From Clostridia bacterium (lineage in GTDB: Bacteria > Bacillota > Clostridia > Christensenellales > CAG-138), in assembly GCA_017416425.1 (NCBI GenBank), contig JAFQCL010000021.1, positions 62,001-126,000 of the forward strand: 64,000 bases of DNA. The letters run 5' to 3'. A program made the translations under genes and the position numbers. Of the stretch, positions 34,308 to 43,751 are shown piece by piece; positions within the stretch are counted from its first letter, which is position 1, and the number at the start of each line of letters is the position of its first letter. The notes below the pieces were generated by a model. That model was not told the DNA's origin. It searched no databases and saw only the letters and a program-made list of their open reading frames with translations.

Positions 34308-34562
34308 TTATGCTGTAAACAGAGTTCTGAAAACGAGCATACCGATAGCTATTACGGCGATCGCAATACCGGTTATGATGGTAACGGTTTGCAGCTTCTT
34401 GTCCCTGCTTGCTGCTTTGCCGCGTGCGGTAAAGCTCTGGGTGTCGCCGCCGTATGAGCTACCGAGACCGGCACTCTTGGTGGACTGCATGAGCACTGAT
34501 GCGATAAGTGCTGCCGCGCACAGGATAAGAACTATGTTGAGAACAAGTTCTAAAGTTTGCAT
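34308..34562 (-). CDS. secG: Preprotein translocase subunit SecG
   Basis: 84 residues, two membrane helices (~3-24 and ~58-78) with the conserved loop QSTKSAGLGSSYGGDTQSF between them. SecG assists SecYE in protein export. AAGGAGGT precedes the ATG. It is divergent from pgk-tpiA. Confidence 0.93.
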   Translation of the reverse strand: MQTLELVLNIVLILCAAALIASVLMQSTKSAGLGSSYGGDTQSFTARGKAASRDKKLQTVTIITGIAIAVIAIGMLVFRTLFTA

Positions 34563-34790
34563 AGTTAACCTCCTTAATAGAATGCTTTGGGATTATACCA
34601 TTAATTTTTACGGCTTGCAAGTAAAACACGGTATTTTATCACACTTTTTTCTGTATATTGTGCGCCGTAAAGCTTTACGCGGTAGTTTATCGCGGCGATG
34701 CAGCGCATGATTGGATATTTTTTGGGGACTGTACTATTTTTGTTTATATGTGGTAAAATAAAGTCAACGATCCATAAGGGAGGTAATGAA

Positions 34791-36728
34791 ATGTCCAAGC
34801 TAACCGTTCGGGATATAAATGTTGCGCATAAAAGGGTTCTTGTGCGTGTGGATTTTAATGTCCCGCTTAATGAGGATTTTGAGATCACAGATGATAAACG
34901 CATAATCGCCGCGCTGCCCACAATAAAATATCTTCTTGATAAACAGGCAAAAGTAATACTCTGTTCGCATCTTGGAAGACCCAAGGGAAAGGTAGACCCT
35001 GCGTTTTCTCTTGCCCCCGTAGCTAAGCGTCTTTCTGAGCTTTTACCTGAAGTAAAGGTCATATTTGCGGCAGATGTTATAGGTGAGGATGCCACAATAA
35101 AGGCAGAAAAACTTGGTGATGGCGAGATACTCTTGCTTGAAAACGTGCGCTTCCATAAAGAGGAGACGGATAATGACGAAGAATTCGCAAAGAAACTTGC
35201 CTCACTTGCGGATGTATATGTATCCGATGCTTTTGGTACGGTGCATAGGGCGCATGCGTCAACTGCCGGCGTTGCTAAATTCCTGCCGGCCGCATGTGGT
35301 TTGCTCATTCAAAAGGAACTTGACATAATGCTCGATGCTATCGAGAACCCGAAGCATCCCTTTGTTGCTATACTCGGTGGGAAAAAGGTATCCGACAAGA
35401 TAGGCGTCATAAAAAATCTTCTTACAAAGTGCGATGTACTGCTTATCGGTGGAGCTATGGCTTATACCTTCTTTAAGGCAAGGAGCTGGAATGTCGGCGA
35501 ATCCTATCTGGATGAGGAACATATAGGGCTTGCTGAGGAATTGCTCTATGAAGCCGATAGACGCGGCGTTAAGCTTCTCCTGCCGGTGGATATTGTGGTC
35601 GCAGATAAGTTTGCCGAAGATGCTGAGCACATGACCGTTTCAAGCAACGCAATACCCGATGGCTGGCAGGGAATGGATATCGGTGAAGCCACAAGAGAGC
35701 GCTACACAAGTGAAATAATGAATGCGAGGACCGTAATTTGGAACGGACCTATGGGTGTATTTGAGTTCGAGGAGTTTTCCAAGGGTACGTTTGCCGTGGC
35801 GAAGGCCTGCGCCGAAAGTTCTGCCGTTACGATAATAGGCGGCGGTGATTCGGCAGCCGCTGTAAAGCAGATGGGACTTGATGACGATATGTCACATATA
35901 TCAACGGGCGGCGGCGCGTCGCTTGAGTTGCTTGAAGGTAAGGTGCTGCCCGGAATAGCGGTGCTGAATGACAAGCCCTTTAAAAGGACGCCCATAATTG
36001 CCGGCAACTGGAAGATGAATAAGACCCCCGCCGAAACGGTCGAGCTTATTAAGGAGCTTATACCCCTTGTTTCGGATGTGAGCCATGATGTTGTTGTCTG
36101 TCCGCCGTTTGTGTGCCTTGATGCCGCGAAGAAGGCGCTTGCCGGAAGCAATATAAAGCTTGGCAGCCAGAATATACATTGGGCTGACAAGGGCGCTTTC
36201 ACAGGTGAGATAAGCCCTGCCATGCTTCGTGAACTTGGCGTGGAATACGCGATAATAGGACACAGCGAGCGCAGGCAATTCTTTGGCGAAACGGATGAGG
36301 GTGTAAATAAGCGTGCCCGTGCCGCGTTGGACAATGGGATAATCCCCATTATCTGTGTGGGCGAGAGCCTGTCGCAGCGTGAAAATGGCGAAACGGATGG
36401 ATTTGTCGCATCGCAGGTTGAAAATGCGCTTAAGGGCATGACCCCTGATGAGGTATGCGGCATAGTGATAGCTTACGAACCCATATGGGCGATAGGTACA
36501 GGCAAAACCGCAACAAAGGAAATGGCGGATGAGACCATTGCGGTGATAAGAAATAAGGTATTGGAGCTGTTTGGCGAAAAGGCTTCCGAATGCATACGTA
36601 TACAGTATGGCGGAAGCATGAATCCCAAGAATGCGGCCGAGCTTATGGCTATGCCGAACATCGATGGCGGTTTGATAGGCGGAGCAAGTCTTAAGGCGAT
36701 CGATTTTTCAATGGTAGTCAAGTACTGA
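34791..36728 (+). CDS. pgk-tpiA: Fused phosphoglycerate kinase - triosephosphate isomerase
   Basis: 645 residues in one unbroken frame from ATG 34791 (GGGAGGT 7 nt upstream). Residues ~1-398 are [45 protein letters not shown] and the nucleotide loop [13 protein letters not shown]. Residues ~400-645 are [15 protein letters not shown], catalytic His in IIGHSERR, catalytic Glu in [14 protein letters not shown], and [10 protein letters not shown]. The linker KPFKRTP is very short and has no internal start or ribosome binding site. A PGK-TIM fusion is known best from Thermotoga. Gene order leads to gpmI, so three glycolytic steps lie together; gap and eno are absent. Confidence 0.96.
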   Translation: MSKLTVRDINVAHKRVLVRVDFNVPLNEDFEITDDKRIIAALPTIKYLLDKQAKVILCSHLGRPKGKVDPAFSLAPVAKRLSELLPEVKVIFAADVIGEDATIKAEKLGDGEILLLENVRFHKEETDNDEEFAKKLASLADVYVSDAFGTVHRAHASTAGVAKFLPAACGLLIQKELDIMLDAIENPKHPFVAILGGKKVSDKIGVIKNLLTKCDVLLIGGAMAYTFFKARSWNVGESYLDEEHIGLAEELLYEADRRGVKLLLPVDIVVADKFAEDAEHMTVSSNAIPDGWQGMDIGEATRERYTSEIMNARTVIWNGPMGVFEFEEFSKGTFAVAKACAESSAVTIIGGGDSAAAVKQMGLDDDMSHISTGGGASLELLEGKVLPGIAVLNDKPFKRTPIIAGNWKMNKTPAETVELIKELIPLVSDVSHDVVVCPPFVCLDAAKKALAGSNIKLGSQNIHWADKGAFTGEISPAMLRELGVEYAIIGHSERRQFFGETDEGVNKRARAALDNGIIPIICVGESLSQRENGETDGFVASQVENALKGMTPDEVCGIVIAYEPIWAIGTGKTATKEMADETIAVIRNKVLELFGEKASECIRIQYGGSMNPKNAAELMAMPNIDGGLIGGASLKAIDFSMVVKY

Positions 36729-36749
36729 TACCGTAGTTTATGAAATTGA

Positions 36750-36777
36750 CCTCGGGGCATGGGTTTGTGTCCCGAGG
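36750..36777 (+). promoter_or_regulatory. Intercistronic hairpin between pgk-tpiA and gpmI
   Basis: CCTCGGG ... CCCGAGG, 7-bp perfect GC-rich stem, 14-nt loop, no T-run. It may stabilise or process the mRNA rather than terminate it. Confidence 0.5.
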
Positions 36778-36808
36778 ATATTTAAATTTAAAAGAATATG
36801 AGGTAGCG

Positions 36809-38353
36809 ATGAAGAAACTGACAGCACTGATCATAATGGACGGATTTGGTCATAGTGAGGATAGCTATGGAAATGCCATATTGGCTGAGGGTACTCCAAA
36901 TATAGATGGTTATATGGCGGTATATCCCCACACCCTTTTGTCCGCATCGGGTCTATCCGTAGGGCTTCCCCGTGGGCAAATGGGCAATTCCGAGGTGGGG
37001 CATACCACAATAGGGGCGGGCAGAGTCACAAGGCAGCCGCTTAAGGCAATAACAAAGGCTATAGAAGATGGCGATTTTTTCAAAAATAGAGTAATACTTG
37101 ATACCATAGAGCACTGCAAAAAATATTCCTCCGCCCTTCATATAATGGGTCTTTGCTCCGATGGCGGCGTACACAGCGCCATGTCACACATATATGCTAT
37201 CGTAAAAACTGCAAAGCAAAGCGGACTTGACCGTGTATATCTTCATTGCTTTATGGATGGCAGGGACACGGCTCCTAATAGCGGTATAGGCTTTATAAGG
37301 GAGTTTACGGAGGAACTTTCAAATCTGGACTGCGGACGCATAGCGACTATAAGCGGCAGATATTATGCCATGGACAGGGATAGCAACTATGATCGTATAG
37401 AAAAAGCGTATGCGGCCATGGTATATGGCGAAGGAAACAGGGACGATGACCCTGTGCATGCAATGAAGATATCCTATGAAAACGGTATAACCGATGAATT
37501 TATACTGCCAACCGTAATAACGGAAAACGGCGAAAGCATAGCGACTATAAAGGAGAATGATGCTGTATTCTTCGCCAATTTCAGACCGGACAGGGCAAGA
37601 CAGCTTACAAGGGCGTTCATATTTGAGGATTTCAGCGGCTTTGAGCGCAAACTTGGCTTTATACCGGTGAAATACGTAACCATGACAAGCTATGATGAGG
37701 AATTTGACTCAAAAGTATGTGTGGCATTTAAGCCTTCGGATGTTTTAAATTCACTGGGAGAATATGTATCAAAACTCGGCATGACTCAGCTTAGAATAGC
37801 CGAGACCGAAAAATACGCACATGTTACATTTTTCTTTAATGGCGGGGTGGAGACTCAATATCCTGGAGAGGATAGGGTGCTAATACCATCGCCAAAGGTC
37901 GAAACATATGACCTTAAGCCCGAAATGAGCGCATATGAGGTCGCCGATGAAGCCGTTTTGCGTATAAGATCGGGTAAATACGATATGATGATAATAAATT
38001 TTGCCAATCCTGATATGGTGGGACATACCGGTGTATTTGATGCGGCAAAAAAAGCCGTAAAGACCGTTGATGAATGCGTAGGCAGGGTTGTAAGCGCTAT
38101 ACTGGGCACCGGAGGAAGCTGCATTATAAGCGCGGATCACGGAAATGCCGAAACCATGCTTACGCCGGAGGGTGATCCCATTACCGCGCATACGACAAAC
38201 CTTGTTCCTTTTATACTAATAGATAACTCGAGCGATATAAAAGGACTTAAAGAGGAAGGAACTCTTTGTGATATTGCTCCGACCATGCTTGATATGATGG
38301 GACTTGTATGCCCTGATGAAATGGAGGGCAGCTCCTTAATAATAAGAGGCTAA
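36809..38353 (+). CDS. gpmI: 2,3-bisphosphoglycerate-independent phosphoglycerate mutase
   Basis: 514 residues from ATG 36809 (GAGGTAG upstream). Alkaline-phosphatase superfamily. ALIIMDGFGHSEDSYGNAI holds the first metal site, MGNSEVGHTTIGAGR the catalytic Ser, then HCFMDGRDTAPNSG, FANFRPDRARQLT, NFANPDMVGHTG and ISADHGNAETM for the second metal site. It needs Mn and converts 3- to 2-phosphoglycerate. The length agrees with the family (about 510). Confidence 0.96.
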   Translation: MKKLTALIIMDGFGHSEDSYGNAILAEGTPNIDGYMAVYPHTLLSASGLSVGLPRGQMGNSEVGHTTIGAGRVTRQPLKAITKAIEDGDFFKNRVILDTIEHCKKYSSALHIMGLCSDGGVHSAMSHIYAIVKTAKQSGLDRVYLHCFMDGRDTAPNSGIGFIREFTEELSNLDCGRIATISGRYYAMDRDSNYDRIEKAYAAMVYGEGNRDDDPVHAMKISYENGITDEFILPTVITENGESIATIKENDAVFFANFRPDRARQLTRAFIFEDFSGFERKLGFIPVKYVTMTSYDEEFDSKVCVAFKPSDVLNSLGEYVSKLGMTQLRIAETEKYAHVTFFFNGGVETQYPGEDRVLIPSPKVETYDLKPEMSAYEVADEAVLRIRSGKYDMMIINFANPDMVGHTGVFDAAKKAVKTVDECVGRVVSAILGTGGSCIISADHGNAETMLTPEGDPITAHTTNLVPFILIDNSSDIKGLKEEGTLCDIAPTMLDMMGLVCPDEMEGSSLIIRG

Positions 38354-38372
38354 GCACATTTGGGAGGTTTTA

Positions 38373-38723
38373 GTGAAAAATAAGGAGCTGGGCGCTTTTG
38401 GAGAAATATTAGCGCAAAAACGCCTTGAAGATAAGGGCTATGGGTTTATTTGTAAAAACTATAGAGGTGATGGCTGTGAGATAGACCTTATCATGGAAGA
38501 TGGCAACACCCTGGTTTTTGTTGAGGTAAAAACACGAAGCGATATGAGCTTTTCCTCAGGGCGTTCGGCGGTCAATTTTAAAAAGCAGCAGCACATGATG
38601 CGCGCCGCGCAGCGTTTTTTGATCGAGAATGAAATGCAGCTTCGGCGCTGCCGCATGGATGTTGTTGAGATCGATATGAAAAACAAGACAATTTGTCACA
38701 TTAAATCGGCATTTACGATTTGA
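38373..38723 (+). CDS. yraN: YraN family (UPF0102) nuclease-like protein
   Basis: 116 residues from GTG 38373 (GGAGGT 5 nt upstream). GAFGEILAQKRLEDKGY is followed by NYRGDGCEIDLIMEDGNTLV and FVEVKTRS, the D ... E-x-K layout of restriction-like nuclease folds. The family's function is unsettled. In many Firmicutes yraN lies beside rnhB and rbgA; here it is 5 kb from them. Confidence 0.9.
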   Translation: MKNKELGAFGEILAQKRLEDKGYGFICKNYRGDGCEIDLIMEDGNTLVFVEVKTRSDMSFSSGRSAVNFKKQQHMMRAAQRFLIENEMQLRRCRMDVVEIDMKNKTICHIKSAFTI

Positions 38724-38860
38724 AAATTTATTTTCAAATTGTGTTTTGTGACCTTCTCATCCTTTCGGCTGCGATTTTGCGTTTGCGCAAAGCCGATCCC
38801 AACTTCACAAGAAAGCCATGTTTTGAGGCTTTCGCTGTATGGAAGTTATGGTCATATAGA
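38720..38860 (+). repeat. Dispersed intergenic element, copy B
   Basis: Begins at the yraN stop codon. TTGAAAAT/ATTTTCAA hairpin first, then the block shared with copy A. The shared hairpin TTTTGCG 38775-38781 with CGCAAAG 38786-38792 keeps the TTTG loop but swaps an internal T-A for C-G. A third hairpin, GAAAGCC ... GGCTTTC, follows near 38811-38833. A terminator closes the unit. Confidence 0.6.
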
Positions 38861-38864
38861 TGTG

Positions 38865-38897
38865 AAAGCTCGGAAAAGCAAGAATCCGAGCTTTTTA
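38865..38897 (+). terminator. Intrinsic terminator after yraN and copy B
   Basis: AAAGCTCGG ... CCGAGCTTT (9-bp perfect stem), then TTATTAT. It ends the pgk-tpiA/gpmI/yraN transcript after the repeat element, so copy B would be part of that mRNA. Confidence 0.85.
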
Positions 38898-39030
38898 TTA
38901 TACAAATATTGAAGGTAGCCTAACATTGTATGGCGCAATTGAGAAAAATATGCTATTATAGTTTAAATGTATGCCTTATTGTCCACAATTTTATGTGGAA
39001 ACAGGTAAATAATGAATACCCGGAGGTGAA

Positions 39031-42000
39031 ATGATGCAAAAGAGGTTTCGAAGCATAGCGATCTTAGCGCTCGCGCTATTTATGGTGCTGGGGCTTTGCG
39101 CGTGCCAGGAGGATACCGCTTTTGGCGAGGAGCTGATCAAGAACGGTGATTTTGCCGAAGTAAGCGGCGATAAGCTTGTAGATTGGAAGTCTACAAACTA
39201 CTATAACGCGGCTACTTTTACGGCTGTTGCTGAATCAACCGAGGATGGCGGATATTGTGCGCATCTTAACGCTTCAACTGCCAATGACGCAAGGATCGAG
39301 CAGACCGTAAGCGTTTCGCCAAATTCCTATTATCGCATTACATGCAGGGTAAAGACCAAAAATGTAGTGGGCGGAGCCGGTGCGAACGTATCGGTGCTGC
39401 TGTCGATTGCAAGATCAGAAGGCGTTTTTGGAGATACCGATTGGCAGACCCTAACGCTTATCGGGAAAACGGCATCCGATCAGACGGAAATTGACGTTGC
39501 GCTTCGTATAGGAGGTTATTCTGCGGAATCCTCCGGAGAGGCATGGTTTGATGATGTAAGTGTTGTAAAAATAAGCGAGAGCGAGGCGGGGAGTAGGGTT
39601 TCGGATTTCACTCACGTAGTTGGTGGTTCTTCCAGCAACAATAATAATCTCAATGAATCTGAGAGCGAGAAAAAAGAGCGCATAGAGAGCGAAGCGCTTG
39701 ATATGTATGCGAAGATGGCTGCTGCCACGATATTGATCGGCCTGGCGCTTGCTATACTTTATTTCCGCATAATAAAGCCCAAAGAAGAGCTTAAGCCGGT
39801 AAGCGGAGATGATCCAAAGCGCATGGTATTTGGTGCGCTTTTCCTGGGATTGATACTAAGGGTCATACTATCGCTCATATTCACGGGACATAGCACCGAT
39901 ATAGGTTGTTTCTCGGCCTGGTCGAATACCGTTGCGGATGTCGGCTTTAGCGAATTTTATACCACAACGAGTTTTTGCGACTATCCTCCAGGATATATGG
40001 TAGTACTTTGGGTGATCGGAAACATTATAAGGCTGTTCCAGATAGAATATGGTACGGGACTTTACTATATCATGCTAAAGCTTCCCACCATCATAGCGGA
40101 TCTTGCTGTTGCGTACCTTCTGTACAGGTTCTGCAAGACCAGATTTCCCAAGCGCATAACCTATTTTGTGCTGTTCATAGCCGCGCTCAACCCCGCTTTC
40201 ATGTTCTTATCGGGGGCATGGGGACAGATAGATCAGCTTTTAACGCTTTGCATAGTTGCGTCATTCCTCATGCTGATAGATGAAAAGCCGATTTGGGCAG
40301 GTGTGCTTTACGGCGCCGCTGTGCTGCTAAAGCCCCAGGCTTTTATAGTAGGTCCGGTGATCTTTGTGGCGTACATGCTCTATATACGCAATAAGGATGA
40401 AAAAAACCGATTTGGTCTAACGGCTCTTGGTTATCTGCTTGGTCTTTTAGGCGCGGGCGCATTTGTGCTGCTGCCTGCCGAGAACGGAAGCCTTGGACTT
40501 TACGCATTTATCGCTCTTGCCGGAACAGCTCTTGTGCTGTTTGTGATCGATGCGATAAGAAGCCGTGGCGAGCGCCGCAAGGCTATAATAAAAACACATA
40601 TTGCCGTTGCAAGCGTATTTGCGATGGTGCTTTTGGTGTGCATGCTCTTTAAGGGCAGCCAGCCTTTTGACTGGTTCATGGATAAGTATCTTGGAACATC
40701 AAGCTCATATCCCTATGCCACCATAGAGGCATATAACCTCTTTGGTCTGTTTGGCGCCAATTGGCAAAGCTCAAGCCTGCCTGTCACGATATCGCTTGGT
40801 GAAATAAATATCAGCCTTGGACTTAGCTACGAAACGCTTGGTACCATATTTATCGTACTGTCATGCGTTTATGCCATTATCATGTATTGGTTTGGCCATA
40901 AGAAAAACAAGCATGCCGCGCTTCTTGCCGCCGCGTTTCTTGTCGCGAGCGTATTCGCGCTTGGCCATTTCATGCATGAGCGCTATCTATTCCCCGCGCT
41001 TACGCTTATGCTGTTCGCGTTCGTATTTTATAACGACAGGCGCATCATGGCTTCGTTCCTTATATTCACATGCTCGCTGCTTTTGAACTCGATGGGCGCT
41101 ATGTATGTGATAACGGATCAGTATTGCAGGATCGAGGTTTACGACACGTTAGTGAGGGTCGGCTCCGCGCTTACCATGGTTGGGTATGTGTATTTTGCGT
41201 ACACCTGCACAAGCATTATGATAAAGGGCAATTATATGCCGGCTATATCAACAAAGCGTTCTCTTGAGCTTATCAAGGAAGAGGAAGTGCTTTCCAAGAT
41301 GAGCAGAAGCGAACGCATAAAACATGAGGATAAGGAACGTGCCAAGGAATTCGATGGCAAACAATTGAAGCTATTGCCTGAGCCCACCGACACAAAGCTG
41401 CATTTGACAAAGCGCGACAGGCTTTATGTGATAATACTCACGGTGGTCTATGCGGTCATAGCGCTTTTAAACCTTGGAACTACACAGGCTCCGGAGACCT
41501 ATGATATTTTAAACAGGGGCGACAGCTTTAATATAACGCTAAACAGCAGCGAGTATGTAGCGGATGTTCGTTTCTATACGGGTCTTGAGACCGCGGGACA
41601 GGCGAATATCAACCTTACGCTTGATAATGGCACAAGCTCGAGCTTTACCGTTAAAAACGGCAACATGTTCCGCTGGACAAGCGCTGCTACGCCGAATACG
41701 GAGGTAAAGAGCATAAATATAAATGTAGTCAGCGGTGCTGCCTGGGTATTTGAGATAGCATTGTTTGACTATGATGGCAATTACATCCCGTATACGGTGG
41801 ATAGCAATATCGCTTCCAAGGTAAATGATGAACCGGAAGAGGTGCCGGAGGTTCCCTCTTATTTGAACGGTATGTATTTTGATGAGCTTTATCATGCGAG
41901 AACCGCCTATGAGCATCTAAACGGTCTTGTACCTTATGAGATAACTCATCCGCCGCTTGGTAAGATAATAATTTCGGCAGGCATTGCCCTGTTTGGCATG

Positions 42001-43122
42001 AATACTATAGGCTGGCGTATTTCGGGCACTGTGCTTGGCATCATAATGCTGCCTATACTGTATTTCTTCACAAAGCGTCTCTTTAAGCGTTCTGAGCTTG
42101 CGCTCTTTGCGACGGGTCTGTTTGCATTTGATTTCATGCATTTTACTCAAACAAGGATCGCGACGATAGACGTTTATGCCGTATTCTTTATACTTTTGAT
42201 GTACTACTATATGTATCAGTACTTCAGAATGAATTTCCATGTTGATGGCGTTAAAAAGACGCTTAAGCCGCTTGCGCTCGCGGGATTCTTCTTTGGCTGC
42301 GGCGCGGCCTCGAAGTGGACGGGTATATATGCCGGTGTGGGTCTTGCGGTGATACTTGCGGTTTCGCTATATCAGAGATGGAACGAGTATTATCGTGTGA
42401 ACAGAGTGGGAACCAATGAGGAGAAAAAGAAGGTTCGTGATTGCGGCAAGAATACCATAAAAACACTGCTTTGGTGCTGCGTATTCTTTATAGCTGTACC
42501 GGTGGTGATATATGTGCTTTCATACATACCATACTTTACGGTAGAAGGTGCGCAGGGCATACTCGAAAATCAGGAGTACATGCTATCCTATCATAGCGGT
42601 CTTACATCCACTCACTCATTCTCATCCTCCTGGTATGCCTGGCCGTTTACGGTTCGTCCCATTTGGTACTATCAGGGGCGCTATCTTGCGTCCGGCTATA
42701 CGGGCACCATCGTTGCCTCCGGTAATCCCGCAGTATGGTGGCTCTGCACGATAGCTACATTCATATTCCTGTTCCTTGTATTCACAAAGCGTATGAAGGT
42801 GGAAAAGGGAATGACTGTCGCCGTTGCCGGACTCTGCGCGAATTATCTGCCGTGGATGCTGGTATCCCGCTGCACGTTCATATATCACTTCTTTACAACG
42901 GTGCCGTTTATAATAATCTGTGCTACATACCTTGTGAAGCATGTGGAAGATAAATACGAGCAGACCATCAAGCACATTAAGGCCTTCAAGTGGATATGGC
43001 TGCTTGCGGCTATCGTGCTGTTTGCCGTATTCTACCCGGTGATGAGCGGAACAACGGCAAGCGCGTCATATGTGCATTCACTTGAATGGTTCCCGACCTG
43101 GTACTTTACAAGCATCGGATAG
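39031..43122 (+). CDS. Giant two-module GT-C glycosyltransferase with N-terminal carbohydrate-binding-like domain
   Basis: 1363 residues. Lipoprotein-like signal (lipobox LCAC, ~22-25). An external domain at ~30-185 resembles a CBM4/9 fold (ELIKNGDFAEV ... SGEAWFDDVSVV). The first multi-spanning module, ~228-730, has GHSTDIGCFSAWSN and CDYPPGYMVVLW, a GT-C pattern. The second, ~790-1363, is PMT/GT39-like: YFDELYHARTAYEHLNG with the acidic D-E pair, THPPLGKIII, RIATIDVYAVFF and GAASKWTGIYAGVG. Such enzymes move sugars from polyprenyl-phosphate onto proteins or polymers outside the membrane. GtrA, which can flip such lipid-linked sugars, follows after 10 bp. GGAGG precedes the start. Confidence 0.85.
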   Translation: MMQKRFRSIAILALALFMVLGLCACQEDTAFGEELIKNGDFAEVSGDKLVDWKSTNYYNAATFTAVAESTEDGGYCAHLNASTANDARIEQTVSVSPNSYYRITCRVKTKNVVGGAGANVSVLLSIARSEGVFGDTDWQTLTLIGKTASDQTEIDVALRIGGYSAESSGEAWFDDVSVVKISESEAGSRVSDFTHVVGGSSSNNNNLNESESEKKERIESEALDMYAKMAAATILIGLALAILYFRIIKPKEELKPVSGDDPKRMVFGALFLGLILRVILSLIFTGHSTDIGCFSAWSNTVADVGFSEFYTTTSFCDYPPGYMVVLWVIGNIIRLFQIEYGTGLYYIMLKLPTIIADLAVAYLLYRFCKTRFPKRITYFVLFIAALNPAFMFLSGAWGQIDQLLTLCIVASFLMLIDEKPIWAGVLYGAAVLLKPQAFIVGPVIFVAYMLYIRNKDEKNRFGLTALGYLLGLLGAGAFVLLPAENGSLGLYAFIALAGTALVLFVIDAIRSRGERRKAIIKTHIAVASVFAMVLLVCMLFKGSQPFDWFMDKYLGTSSSYPYATIEAYNLFGLFGANWQSSSLPVTISLGEINISLGLSYETLGTIFIVLSCVYAIIMYWFGHKKNKHAALLAAAFLVASVFALGHFMHERYLFPALTLMLFAFVFYNDRRIMASFLIFTCSLLLNSMGAMYVITDQYCRIEVYDTLVRVGSALTMVGYVYFAYTCTSIMIKGNYMPAISTKRSLELIKEEEVLSKMSRSERIKHEDKERAKEFDGKQLKLLPEPTDTKLHLTKRDRLYVIILTVVYAVIALLNLGTTQAPETYDILNRGDSFNITLNSSEYVADVRFYTGLETAGQANINLTLDNGTSSSFTVKNGNMFRWTSAATPNTEVKSININVVSGAAWVFEIALFDYDGNYIPYTVDSNIASKVNDEPEEVPEVPSYLNGMYFDELYHARTAYEHLNGLVPYEITHPPLGKIIISAGIALFGMNTIGWRISGTVLGIIMLPILYFFTKRLFKRSELALFATGLFAFDFMHFTQTRIATIDVYAVFFILLMYYYMYQYFRMNFHVDGVKKTLKPLALAGFFFGCGAASKWTGIYAGVGLAVILAVSLYQRWNEYYRVNRVGTNEEKKKVRDCGKNTIKTLLWCCVFFIAVPVVIYVLSYIPYFTVEGAQGILENQEYMLSYHSGLTSTHSFSSSWYAWPFTVRPIWYYQGRYLASGYTGTIVASGNPAVWWLCTIATFIFLFLVFTKRMKVEKGMTVAVAGLCANYLPWMLVSRCTFIYHFFTTVPFIIICATYLVKHVEDKYEQTIKHIKAFKWIWLLAAIVLFAVFYPVMSGTTASASYVHSLEWFPTWYFTSIG

Positions 43123-43132
43123 GAGTCTTAAA

Positions 43133-43618
43133 ATGGGAAAGAATGGTGCTAAAAAAAGCTTTTTCCAGCTTATAAAGTTTGGACTTGTGGGAATACTGAA
43201 TACGCTTATAGATACGGTGATAAGCCTTGTGCTAAACGGCGTCTTGGGATGGTATTATCCCGCTAAGATAATCGGCTATTGCGCGGGCGTGCTAAATAGC
43301 TACCTGTTAAACAGTAATTGGACCTTTAGAGCCGAGCGCAAGAAGGATGCGCGCGAGATAATAAGCTTTCTCATCGTAAATCTGGTAGTTTTGGGCATAT
43401 CCCTTGGGCTTATGAAGCTTTTCCGCGACGCTTTGCTGCTTGACGCATGGTGGATGTCGCTTGGTCTTCCTGCTTGGATCACGGGTATAATAGACGGTGA
43501 GCGCGCTTGCATGCTGCTTTCCACAGTGATATGCCTTATAGTCAATTTTATAGGCAATAAGCTGATAGTATTTAGACATAGCGGCAATGATAAAAAGGAA
43601 ATGGATGCTGTAAAGTAG
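43133..43618 (+). CDS. GtrA family membrane protein
   Basis: 161 residues from ATG 43133 (AGGAG 7 nt upstream). Four helices with the family starts LIKFGLVGILNTLIDTVISL and NSYLLNSNWTFR, and the end NFIGNKLIVFR. GtrA-like proteins are thought to flip polyprenyl-phosphate-linked sugars. Cotranscription with the GT-C enzyme upstream suggests that it supplies the lipid-linked donor. An extra stretch around ~110-135 makes the loop before the last helix longer than usual. Confidence 0.9.
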   Translation: MGKNGAKKSFFQLIKFGLVGILNTLIDTVISLVLNGVLGWYYPAKIIGYCAGVLNSYLLNSNWTFRAERKKDAREIISFLIVNLVVLGISLGLMKLFRDALLLDAWWMSLGLPAWITGIIDGERACMLLSTVICLIVNFIGNKLIVFRHSGNDKKEMDAVK

Positions 43619-43641
43619 ATAGACAGGCTTAATTTCAACCG

Positions 43642-43674
43642 ACATGGGCGGAAAAACTCCGTCCATGTTTTTTG
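43642..43674 (+). terminator. Intrinsic terminator after the GtrA gene
   Basis: ACATGGGCGGA-AAAAC-TCCGTCCATGT, 11 pairs with one G-T, then TTTTTTG. Confidence 0.92.
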
Positions 43675-43694
43675 TTTTTATTGTGCATATAAAT

Positions 43695-43723
43695 TTGACG
43701 TGGAAGGGTTATTTAGCTATAAT
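43695..43723 (+). promoter_or_regulatory. Promoter of rbgA-rnhB
   Basis: TTGACG, 17 bp, TATAAT, 29 bp before the rbgA ATG. Confidence 0.8.
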
Positions 43724-43751
43724 GATTTTACGTTATTTTACTGGAGGATAT

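Noticed and set aside
35980..35995. pgk and tpiA as separate genes joined by a programmed frameshift, as in some Thermotoga
   Set aside because: The two parts share one frame here with no stop, slippery run or internal start.
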